From Panorpa germanica (lineage: Eukaryota > Arthropoda > Insecta > Mecoptera > Panorpidae), in contig OY783211.1 of NCBI GenBank assembly GCA_963678705.1, positions 18,428,603 to 18,492,602 on the forward strand: DNA of 64,000 bases, given 5' to 3'. Shown here piece after piece: positions 1 to 10,100 of this stretch. A model generated the notes under the pieces. That model worked only from the letters and a program-made list of their open reading frames with translations, did no database searches and was not told where the DNA came from. The first letter of the stretch is position 1. The number at the start of each line of letters is the position of its first letter. Position numbers and translations under genes: made by a program.

Positions 1-222
1 AACTGTCAGACACAAATAACAGTCCATCATCTACTAGTAACCTGCCCACAATATCAGTGGTGAACTAAAGGACATACTTTCAGACAATACAGAAAAAAAT
101 CAAAAAGTGCTGAAATTCCTTAATGATATAAATATAATAAACCAAATTTAATTAAAATAAATGAACTTCAGGCGAATATGACCATGTTGTTGGAATCGCC
201 TCAAATTCTAAACTAAAAAGAA
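1..222 (+). mobile_element. 3' end of a non-LTR retrotransposon (LINE), copy 1, cut by window edge
   Basis: This is the end of the same LINE family that lies on the opposite strand at 4092-4560. It holds the last part of the degraded reverse-transcriptase ORF tail (frames broken by small changes), then the untranslated end. That end has a small hairpin, AGGCGA ... TCGCCT, followed by an A-rich tail. Alignment by eye to the second copy runs from base 1 to about 220, with scattered mismatches. The 5' part lies outside the window. Both the hairpin before the tail and the A-rich end are normal for LINE 3' termini. Confidence 0.8.
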
Positions 223-787
223 AATATAAGGTTGAATTGGCAATTACCTATTAATAAAAATACAAGAGGTGTAAAAATTAAGCTGCATTAATAATTTTAA
301 AATAAATTTTCATCAAAAGATTCATTTATAAATTAAATACCAAATACATAGACATATACCTATGAATTCTCCATCTATAAAAAGTATATATAGAATTCTT
401 TAGCTCGTGTACGAATTATAAACGCCTGCATTTACTAGAGCGGCAATTTACTTAACATCTGGTTTGTTTATACGCTAGACTGCTACTAGATTAGCAGCTA
501 GTGCATGGCTACACACGTCTACCCACGTTCTTTGCTCAAGGATTAGTGTTAGAAATTGATTAGGCTATTAATGAAAAAGCCACTGACCCAATAATTAAAC
601 CAAATTTAATTTATTATCAAAAGTAATTAAGTGTATTAATTGGATTGGATTTAGAAGAGGTATAAAATTAATTAGGGAAGTTATTGTACTAAGACAACGT
701 CATGAAATATTAAACTGTTTTGTATTTAGTTTTAGTTAAGAGTTAAAATAACATCATCAGAAACTTCTTAACCTTAACATCTATCTA
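223..787. other. AT-rich stretch, nothing recognised
   Basis: About 560 bases of AT-rich DNA between the LINE end and a MITE. I see no open frame of useful length, no splice-site pair and no repeat matching elsewhere in the window. Confidence 0.6.
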
Positions 788-1187
788 ATGAATGCAAACT
801 AGTCCCGCAATGAAGTTTCCAACGAAAACAAAAAACGAGCCATGTCGAGCCGTGTTTCGTGACTCTATAGAATTTTTAATAATGGCATAATAGGAGATTT
901 TTCTGTGACGTATTTTGAAGTATTTGTATGTACGTAAGTATTTAAATATTTTTGAATAGTATTTGTGCACATCTCTGCTCACGATGTCACCATCAATACC
1001 ACCATAATTGCTCTGCGACCAAGAAACATAGTTGCTCAAAACCAGTTCAGTTTCGTTTGTGTCGTGTGTGTTCTCTCACTCGTATACACGTGCAATCTCT
1101 CATTAACAACACAGTTCCATTCTCATTTGGTTCTGACAGATTCGGGGCTAAGGTTTATAATCACTCGCATTATGTGCGAAGGCCTTT
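788..1187 (+). mobile_element. MITE, about 400 bp, older copy of the 29036-29442 element
   Basis: The whole block matches the element at 29036-29442 read on the opposite strand. Shared blocks include AAACACGGCTC-type and GTTGTTA-type segments, a CGAATCTG/CAGATTCG segment, and the terminal GGCC with CGCAC. The right end reads GTGCGAAGGCCTTT. The left end is more decayed, so the boundary is approximate. Open frames of 84, 110 and 74 residues in this block arise from the repeat, not from a gene. The Cys- and His-rich look of one of them, beginning MNSICAHLCSRC, is accidental; the other copy has a frame of related sequence that is equally unsupported. Divergence from the other copy shows it is the older insertion. 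Confidence 0.75.
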
Positions 1188-2109
1188 AGGTACCGTATTT
1201 TACAGCTTCTTAAAAAATAAGTATACCTTTCTGCTATGGTATCGAACTTCTTTAGAAACACCGGTTAAGGGTTGTAAAATCTGAAGAAGACTTTTTTAAG
1301 TATTAGTGGCTTTTAAAATAGCTATAAAATATGTAACAACATAATTGTAAGGTAGCATTCATTTAAATTATTGTTTCTTTTGGAACCGTTCACAATATCA
1401 GTTGGTAGAAATTGCAAAATAGAGTAATATCTATACTCAAATATAATTTAAAGCGTTATGTATTTAAAAACGACGTATTTTATGTAAATACATATTTTTC
1501 AAAGTAATTTCCGTGTAGCGGATGTTGCAATCATTTCCCACAATGCAGTTATTTCCTCCTTCCCATCGCTAAGTCGCAGCTACCTTAAACCAACAATGTA
1601 CTTCACTAGTAAGTACACATTTCCATCGAATCTTGCAAGGAATTATTTATTATGTTCTATAGATTGCATAAACACTATTTGTACAACAAAGATACCACGA
1701 TTATTATTGCAAACACAATAATAATACAATTTATTATTAAACGCAGTAGATTTTAATGCATACATGACAAATTATCTCTCTGAGTATAGCGAAATAGTGA
1801 AATTATTGATGACGTGGCATATAAAATGGTGGGGTTGGTCTTGCCAGATGATAATGGTGATGTCAAAGGTTGCAGTTAGCACCTATAAATAAATGTGAAG
1901 TCATCCACGAAGTTGTGATGTGATAAACGATATTAGAAATTAAGGATAAATGGTAGTCATTGTGAGATTGTATTGTGACTGATGATGTCAATGATATATT
2001 ACTGAGAGAGGTACTATTATGAAGATGAAATGATGTGGAAGTCAAATTTTAAATAAACTTTGTAAGATTCGGAATAAGTTTGTATATTTATTTTGTTATT
2101 TTTTTACAG
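1188..2109. other. AT-rich stretch, no gene seen
   Basis: Low-complexity AT-rich DNA. An open frame on the minus strand at 1863-2045 reflects a run of GATGAT-like repeats and has no splice or start context. Nothing else is supported. Confidence 0.6.
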
Positions 2110-2158
2110 GTTCAGTGATGATGTCTTCTAGAGATCTGTTACGCTATCTGCCTTTAAG
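2110..2158 (+). CDS. Possible 49-bp exon carrying a start codon
   Basis: A very good acceptor (T-rich tract ending TTTTTTACAG) and a near-consensus donor (AAG|GTAAGT) bracket 49 bases. Only one of the three plus-strand frames is open. It contains two adjacent ATG codons at 2118 and 2121 and reads MMSSRDLLRYLPL, leaving two bases for the next exon (phase 2). This fits an exon holding the end of a 5' UTR and the first codons of a plus-strand gene. The gene itself is not recognised and no partner exon of matching phase is proven. Splice sites this good do arise by chance in AT-rich DNA. The strand is opposite to the main gene of the window, so it would be a separate gene lying within or beyond it. 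Confidence 0.4.
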
Positions 2159-2414
2159 GTAAGTTGATCTTTGTTTTAATAGAAGGTAACTATGTAAAAA
2201 CCAGAAGCATATCCTTCGAAGTAACATTAGTTTTAATTAAACGAGTTCAGAATTTACTCATAAATCGTTTATAACAAAATGTCTTGTTAAAATGAACGGA
2301 TTGCATTTCGTTTTTTCGTATTCTAGTGAATTATTTCGTGTTACAATTCACAGAAAATTCGTTTTGAAATGAATAAACAAACTGTAAATGAATTCTATCT
2401 ATCTTTGCATTGTA

Positions 2415-2500
2415 TTCGTTAATAAAATGTTTTGTATACTAATTGTATAAACGGTTTATAATTTGTACTTAGTAAATCTAAATTATTCCTGGCATTGTTT
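2415..2500. repeat. Diverged dispersed repeat, partner at 6550-6620
   Basis: The block from ATTCGTTAATAA through a TTAGTAAATC-like segment to ATTCCTGGCA aligns by eye with 6550-6620, in the same order and orientation. Identity is partial, with small gaps. The family is not recognised. Confidence 0.5.
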
Positions 2501-3137
2501 ATAAATAAAACTCAGTCCATTGAAAAAGAGAGTATTACTAAATTGACTCTCATAGTTTGAGAATCTTATGAATTAAGTAAAGTGCAAATATTGACATTCA
2601 CATATCGTTAGCTGTTATCACATTACCTCAACACATTAGCGTACTAAATACAGAATAGTAGACACAGCAAGGCTGAGTACACAGCAAACTGCTATCTACG
2701 CCGCAAAAAGACTCAAAATGTATTAAAGAAGAACGACATTAAAAGATAGAAGAGATGGGCTTATAAAATGGCAACTGTTTGATTACCACGAATATAAAAA
2801 TGCGTCATAAAAGTTTAAAAATATCTGAACAAAGCTTTTACTTGAAGACGTGGAAATTTGAAAATAAGTTATCACATGTAAATATTTACATTTAAATAAA
2901 ACAGCGGTATCAGGATCGGTGTGGGCGTTAAAAATGTTAAGGAGACATGTGCTGTAGATTAATTAATTATAACTTAACTTATAATTAACACACGAGCATG
3001 CTGAATTATTAATAATAACTTAATAACTTAAAAAATGCATCTCGAAATAATGCAGACAGTGAGAATTAATTTTATAAACAAAAAATATTCTTAGAGCATT
3101 CCAAAAGTAACCTATGGTGAAGTGTCTTGTTTTGTGA

Positions 3138-3330
3138 TATTTCAATTACTATTGCACTTCAATTATAGTTCGCATCAACTTTATCTTCATTTGTATTCCA
3201 ACAGGTGGAGTAGTTTCGTCATTTGTAGGCGATAAATAGACATTTCATATGAACGACTGTAAACTGAACTGTAAATGAACTCTTTCATGACAAAAAACTC
3301 AAACGCATCTTCAAAATGAAGGTAAAGTGA
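3138..3330. repeat. Dispersed repeat family with TATGAACGACTG core, copy 1
   Basis: The segment contains ATAGTTCGCATCAAC, GGTGGAGTAGTTTC, TATGAACGACTG and GACAAAAAACTCA. The first two also occur near 22155-22230, and the last two near 36950-36990. This links at least four places (here, 22160-22260, 36247-36990 and 59914-60091) into one family. The end GTGACCTATGACCAG|GTAAAT just outside resembles a minus-strand donor, but no frame across it is open on both sides, so I do not call an exon. An open frame at 3187-3414 overlaps the repeat and is discounted. Confidence 0.6.
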
Positions 3331-4091
3331 CTTCAAATTGTTTACAAAATTGAACAAAAGCTTAAGCCGATAATTCCTCAACGTCGTAATGTCATTTACC
3401 TGGTCATAGGTCACCTCCCGATCTCACAGTACCTCGCGTGTCAATCCTCCATTAACTGTTTCTCAATTTACAATGATTACATTCAAGTTAACGGTTCCCA
3501 GCCATTTCGCGACATTCAATATCTTTAAAGGTGACCAATAAAACCTTTTTCCTTCCAATAAATATTTATTTAATACTCAATACGTGCTGTGTATCAGTTT
3601 GCCATCGATTCGCTATCAAATCCCTCGGAGCTCCGTCTCTGGTTTGATTCCATGTCTGATTCACGTTCCTACTCAAAACTCATACAACCGTCTACATCAA
3701 ATCCAATGGCTTGGTCTGGTCATATGGTAAGTGGTCACGCCATGGCCGCCTGATTAAATCTTTATGAATATAAACAGTATATAGACCATTACTGAAATTG
3801 TCAAACAAAGAAGGCACCAATTTGTTAGACTTATAACCCATTGTTAGTTGAACAGAATTGAGGAATTATGAAAGTGATCCACAGATGACCGTGGCTCGCA
3901 CCATCCGAATCACAATCAAACGCGGAAGAGAACGACAGCGGGACTTCTGTGAAAGCACATAACACATATTTCAAAAGCTTACCTTCGAAGCAAATTCGTT
4001 GGCAATCCCGAGGATAATACATTTGTATGACCAACCATATACCAACCACTAAATCGTCTCTGCATTACCTCCCGCTTTCCCTCGCTTCTAC
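3331..4091. other. Moderately GC-rich stretch; possible tRNA-derived SINE remnants
   Basis: Base composition is less AT-rich here. A GGTTTGATTCC segment near 3642 resembles a pol III B box. The reverse strand of 3960-4070 has TTTAGTGGTTGGTATATGG, which resembles an A box. Neither is paired convincingly, so these are only hints of old SINEs. No gene is supported. Confidence 0.3.
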
Positions 4092-4560
4092 TTTTTTTTA
4101 TCTTTTTTATTTTAGAATTTGAGGCGATTCCAACAACAAGGTCATATTCGCCTGAAGTTAATTTATTTTAATTAAATTTCGTTTATTATATTTATATCAT
4201 TAAGGAATTCCAGAATTTTTTTAATTTCTTCTCTATTGTTTGAAAGTATGTCCTTTAGTTCACCACTGATGCTGTGTTTTGTTCGTTGAATTTGATATTG
4301 TAAGCAGGTTATTAGTAGATGATGGACTTTTATTTGCGTCTGACAGTTGCTGCACTGCGGAGCTGTTGTTTTACTGATTAAGTATTGATGCTTCAATGTC
4401 GTATGTCCTGTTCTTAGTCTGAAGTCCCACTTGTTTGTATTTTCCTTAATTAATCTCAATTTGTTGTTACTCATTTGCGTCCAGCACTGGTTTTGAATTT
4501 GCCTCAAACCTTCTTCTATGTTTGATACGATAAATCCAATACGTTTGTTGCGAGTTTTAC
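4092..4560 (-). mobile_element. 5'-truncated non-LTR retrotransposon (LINE), copy 2
   Basis: The minus-strand open frame ending at 4172 encodes the C-terminal tail of a non-LTR reverse-transcriptase protein. It shows KWDFRLRTGHTTLKHQYL, then a zinc-knuckle-like CSNC ... HHLLITC, then a lysine- and asparagine-rich end. The RLRTGHT block followed by C-x2-C ... H-x4-C is the usual tail of Jockey- or I-type elements. The frame stays open upstream to about 4560, where the copy is probably 5' truncated. After the stop come the AGGCGA/TCGCCT hairpin and an A-rich tail read on the minus strand (plus-strand T runs at 4092-4113). No RT core is present, so the element is dead on arrival. It is the same family as copy 1 but inverted. 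Confidence 0.85.
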
Positions 4561-4605
4561 TTTTAGAGTAACTTATATAACTTAATAACCTCGTCTACTG
4601 TTAGA

Positions 4606-4892
4606 GATCATCCACAAATTACGTCACACAGAAATTTCAAACTCACTTTCTATTGTTACATCTTGTCACACATTGTGAAGTACCTCCCCCCTGGGACCCC
4701 TTACTTCTGTTGTGATGCTTCACATTTGAAAGAAAAAAAATATTTTGTCTTATTTGTCCTTTTCTGTTTTTGAAAGTTGAATTTTTGATTAGATGTAACG
4801 TTACGAAACTTGTGACTTCCCTCCTCCCCCTCGTTAAGCTTTGCTTACTTTAAAACCCACTTCTTCTCCTTTTTGCTTTTATGGATGACTCC
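4606..4892. mobile_element. MITE family with ACGTCACAC ends, copy A
   Basis: The left end reads GATCATCCACAAATTACGTC and the right end, read on the other strand, GGAGTCATCCATAAA. These terminal repeats frame a body with TTGTCACACATTG, a C-rich segment and TTTTTGATTAGATGTAACG. The same body occurs at 44679-44950, and parts at 20537-20773, 21315-21388, 37917-38075 and 47464-47692. There is no coding content. Confidence 0.75.
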
Positions 4893-6170
4893 TTAAGAAA
4901 ATGAAATCTAAATTTAAACCCATGTTATGTCAAACATTACATTGTTATCAATTTTACCAACTGTTTAAGAACCTGTGCTACTTAAAACATTGTTGTATTC
5001 ATATTAATTGTCTTAAACAAAACACTACAACGGTGAGGTATGCTAAAACACTTTGAAATCGTGTTACTTGTTACCATTCTGTCTAAAACGATTTGAAATT
5101 GTTTCAGTGATAGGCAAGCATAAGTGAACGTAGCATAGTAATAGCATGTCTGACATATCTATGTCTATGTCCAGGCGTGACGCGTGATATGTGACGCACA
5201 TTATTTCTAAATCAGATTTAAATAATGAGTTTGTAAATAGTAACCCGGAATACTATTTATAATGTAATTAATTTAAGTAACACGGACTGGGCACTGGAAG
5301 CAGGAAAACTAATGTGGGCTGATAATTACTTGGAATATATTACCCACTGAATTAATGGGGGGACGCTATCGAATGGTTTAATCGAAAATATAAATTTGTT
5401 AGCGTTAAAGTGATGAAATATATTACCTAGAACACCCACTCTCGACGATATATTGCTTTAGATATGTATCTAAATACTCCAGGTAATACATACTCGTAGA
5501 ATTGAACTACCACATTAGGTTTAGGCAGTGTCGGCTGGTCAAAATGATAATTGTTTTAAATATTATTATTACTAGTCAAATACAAAATTTTATGGAAAAG
5601 AACCCTAATGTTTTACGCGTTTTAATAGTTTTTAAAAATATATTTAACATATACCGCTGTTTAATAAGTTTAAAAAAAACATGTTCTAGTTTAGTAATCA
5701 ACCCAAAGACATTACAATCAAACCTTTAAGTCATCATAAAATTTTCAAGAATATCTTTTTGTTCTTAAAATTTAGAGAATTTCAATTCGAAATCTAAATG
5801 TCAAATGGTACAGATATTTCTAAAATTATTGCAAAAAATTATGCCAAATAACTTCTTCTGGTATTTGCAATTTTTTATAATTGTTTTGCCTTTATAATCT
5901 CTTTTACATTTCATTTAATCTTATTTAAACTAGGATTAACCCAATTTATAATTAATATCTATCTTCCCCTTGTTTGCCTCCTTCTCTCTTCTCTTTCTTC
6001 TTACTGAGTCAACTTCTTCAAAGGATTGACTTGTTCTAAGTACTTGAAATATTTTTTTTAGCTATTTGTTTTCACTACAAACCTGACAAAAGTTATATAT
6101 GTTAAAATATTATCGAATTAATACATGTAAATATCCATGTAATAGAAATGTAACTTTTGAGCTAACTGTC
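4893..6170. other. AT-rich stretch, no gene seen
   Basis: Mostly very AT-rich. The 75-residue open frame at 5502-5729 has the Ile, Asn, Lys and Phe composition expected of random AT-rich DNA, with no start context or splice sites. Nothing is supported. Confidence 0.6.
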
Positions 6171-6360
6171 AGGCCCGGATTTGAGGGAGAGCAGGCGGGG
6201 CTACTGCCCTGGGGCCTCCACAAGAGAGATGCCCTCACAGAGATAAAAGCAATAAATTTTTAAAAGACTTGACGGAAAAAAATTGTTCTTTTTATTCGGA
6301 AAATAATTAGGGGCCTCCTTTCCTTCGTTGATCCAGAACCTTCCCTCACCTCCAATTCTG
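6171..6360. repeat. GC-rich repeat-like block (GGCCCGGATTT type)
   Basis: An island of higher GC with CAGGCCCGGATTTGAGGG, then GCCCTGGGGCCTCC, and later GGGGCCTCCTTTCC. It resembles 26385-26460 and 38100-38185, which also carry GGGGCC-type segments. Such blocks are common in arthropod repeats. I cannot name the element or fix its ends. Confidence 0.4.
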
Positions 6361-6865
6361 GCACTGAACACTGTTACAATTTTTATATGAGAGGAAGAAG
6401 ATGAACCTTCGAGTTAGCTTGTAGTTATGTTAAATAATATAACGTTAGAGATATTTCGCTCTTAGGCAGAGAGTCTAATATCAACAGAAGCTATCCCTGG
6501 ATGCCTGACATATAGTTAAGTATTCCTTGCAATGCATATAGTTTCTATATTCGTTAATAAGTAATATTATGAACAATTTATGATTTGTAATTAGTGAATC
6601 CTAATCATTCCTGACAATAGAGTATTCACCAAATTTTCGGGGTAAATTGTCTCCTTCTATTTTGTATTTAGAAGATGTAGTGACATTGTGTATCATTTTA
6701 TTTGCAACTTTTTAGTCGAACCATCTAAGGTAACCATCGGAAATTAAAAACGCAAATCATGCTACTAAAATTAAGCATTCAAAAAATTCTATAGCGAAAA
6801 ATTCACACCCAAAATATCATTCCAACGAAAAAATCTTTTATAACGAAAAAAAAAACTCTTCCTAC

Positions 6866-7156
6866 CTTCCCAACTAAAGTGACAGTAATTTCCGTCGTGC
6901 TGCGAGTTGCGGTGTCTTCATTATTGTTGGTGTCGCCATTGATTGTCAGTCTGCTTAGCGGTCTCGGTTGAACAGTGGTAGGGATTGGTTCCGATTTACC
7001 ATCCCCATCAACACCATTCAGAATATTTAACTTCTCTGATTCTAATTGCACAACGTTTGCTCTACCAGGACCTTCCACGCTTGGGAAAGCTCTGGCGTGG
7101 CTTAAACTCCATTGGCGATGTATCTGCCAACTTGTGTCCGAGAAACGTGCTGGATC
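6866..7156 (-). CDS. Internal exon of the minus-strand gene (97 codons, phase 0-0)
   Basis: On the minus strand a pyrimidine-rich acceptor (CCGTTCCTTACAG) opens 291 bases that end at a donor, GGGAAG|GTAGGA. The exon is exactly 97 codons and open only in the frame used by the other phase-0 exons. It begins DPARFSDTSWQIHRQW and ends STTEITVTLVGK. The middle is polar and probably disordered, rich in Asn, Asp, Thr and Pro (for example NGDTNNNEDTATRS). There is no signal peptide, membrane span or catalytic motif. Base composition is clearly more GC-rich than the surroundings. The next exon must lie further along the minus strand, outside the window. The product is unknown. That it belongs with the C1 exon is inferred from strand, order and matching phase. 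Confidence 0.75.
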
Positions 7157-10100
7157 CTGTAAGGAACGGAAATATAAATTAATTAAAATTTAATTTTGTT
7201 TTTATTAATGTAAATAAAATAAAAATATTTGTTGGCAACGGTAACTACAAATTAATTAAATTAAGCGGTGAAACAGTGGTTTTCAAATGTGGGTGTTTAT
7301 GAATTTAATTCTAATAACGAGAAGATCGAACAGTATCCGAGAGTTGACACAAGACATACAATGAGGACGCACGGTTAAGAAACCATACAACTTGTGTGAC
7401 GTAAATTATGGAAGGCTGCTTACGCTCTTGTCAAAATTTCGGAAAATGCTGTTATTAGAAAACTGCTATGCGAACGTTTTTATCGATATCAGTCGTTACA
7501 ATTTACAAATCATTCACATAGAGTAAACATAACCTCTTAACACATTTTCTTTGAGAACCTGTTTTCAGAAACAGCTGAGAACATTGAGGTAAAATTGTGT
7601 CAATTTATTTTCGTATTCTATAAACAAATGTAATATGCAAATACAAAAACAACACTCATCCTTCATACTAATAGTATGTGTATTTAGTTGTAGATATGTA
7701 AAAGATAATTGTAGAACATGGCATAATAAACTAAATAAATAAAGTAGGTTTATTTCTTGCATGTGCTTCAAATTTAAAAATTAAATGTGACCTAAATAAC
7801 TCGGTGTTTATTATTTGATATACATCTCTAGTCTATTTAAGCCTTTAAGAATAGTTACAAGAAATGTAAACTTGGGGAGTTTAAGAGTTTATTAGAGTAG
7901 AGACACAAGCAGTACTTTGCGGGGCGAATCATAGTTTATCCCCTTCTTGTGCCCCATCCCCACCGATTAAAATTTTGAAAATGCCAGGTGAATTACAGAT
8001 CACGTAAATTTTTAGTTCGGTGTTATTTTTTCTACACGATTCTCACAATATGTTATTAATATGTTGTCCAAACAATTGTTTATTTAACCAACAACCTTAC
8101 AACTTGTTCAAACAACAGGAAAGCTTTATTGTATTCCTCTTTATTCTTTGATGTATTTGATTTTGTAAGCATCCTGTTTGAAGAGGACTGCCCATAATTA
8201 CACAAATCATTAAAAATTACGAAAATGTCAATAAAATAATATTTGATAATTACTACAAGAACATTTAAAATCTTTAAATGTTTTCCGATTTTGTCATTTT
8301 TATGAATCGAACAGAATTCGGAGGGAAAATTGGATAGAAACACAAGTGCTCGCGTTCACAAATTTTTAACAAACAAAGATTGTAACTTATCTAGCAACCT
8401 CTACTTGCTATATATAGCTAAAAATTACCTTATTCCTTTAATGCCCTCCACGCGAGAAAACTAATTATATCTTTTCCCAATTAATTTACCTTGTTTTTTT
8501 TTTTTAAATTACCAAAAGAAATCAGAACAAATAACAGTGCTTATTACTTGAATCTAGCCAAGCAGTTCTAATTCTTGGAAATGTTTTAAAGTAAGGATTT
8601 GAAATGCAAATTCCAAGTTTTCGACCTTGAACAACATTTGGTCAATAGTAGAACACAGGTAAATTGTGAAGTCATAATCGTTAATTCAATTAAGCATCCA
8701 AAACGTCACAATGGTGAATATAAAGCAGTCATAAAAAAAGAATACTTCTGTTCAACATTACGGAAACCTGTGGGGCCCTCATTCTTTACAACACTTAAGG
8801 GCCCTTAACCCTTTTATAGTTATGACATCATCTTTGTAACATGAGGCTGTTTTTGTTATTTTAACTTTTATAATAATATTTCACACGATGATGGATACTT
8901 ACAGAGTAAATAAAAACATATTTACTTTCTACATAGTAGTTATAACATTTCTATGATATTATTTGTTCAATGAACTCATTAAATGTCGACAATACTAATT
9001 TCTTCTTTTTAAAAGTGTGCAAGGTATGTCCAACTATTCCCCGGCTCTTCGACTATCAAAATTTAAATCAGAAGCCAGCAGTCATGTTAAATTACAACTG
9101 TAATTCATTTTGTTCTTCGTTTCTTTCAACATTTCGAATTGAACATGTCTGAAAGGAGTCAGTCTCAAGTGGCATGTTAATATTTGATCTGGTGTATTGT
9201 ATACTGGATGCTGTACACTAGAATGTTGACTGGAACATTTTTACAACATCTGCATGTGCCTGACGTGCCTTGTTGTGATAGTACATTAAAGCAACACCCC
9301 AGCACATTTAAGATAAAAATCGTGGAAGATATATGTAAATATAAACATGGGAGTGTAGTAGGATTGCTTGGCAAGCAAATAAGAGAAAGAGAAGAACTCC
9401 AGTGAATAGTTGCATGCAACATTCAATGTATAATAGATAAATACAGAAGGCCTGCGTTAAGTTCAAATGTATTTGGTACCCCAACGTTTAAGAATCATTG
9501 TATGTTAAAGAAAACGATCAATTACATCATTAAATATATAAATAATGAATCTATCAGTTGATAGATGACTCTGCTAAATATTATTTCATTTTAATAGTTA
9601 ATCGTACAAAATATCACGTGATTTGCATGTTATAACATGTGTTTAAAATTATAATCATGTAGTCGGTAGCTAATAGCCCGTAGCCTTGTTACTTTTACGG
9701 TGGTCGATTTTATGAAGATTGATCAAAGAATGGATGAATGGAAGAGGAAGGAGGAACGCTATACTCGTACAAACGATCAATGATTATTGCGAAATTTATG
9801 TAGATTGCATAAGATTATTATGAAGCATGTAAGACGCTTCTGGAATAAAAATTAAACAGATAATAATTTCTCATATTTTTATATCAGTTGATTAACTAGC
9901 AAGGTCGTAGAATTAGCCGAAATCACCGTAATAAAAAAAGAAATAAAAATTTAGAAAAAAATATTTCCCACTTCTGATTTGTTATTTAAAATCTCTTCGA
10001 CAATTTGTCAGATTATAAAGTTATTTACTGTGTAAGCGGATTAAGTCAAACGTTGTCTTTAAGTTATATTTGTACTTAACGGTTATGTTTATCGTTAAAA

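Noticed and set aside
952..1284. Cys/His-rich 110-residue frame that looks like a zinc finger
   Set aside because: It lies in a MITE, and the second copy at 29036-29442 gives a related frame; the pattern comes from the repeat.
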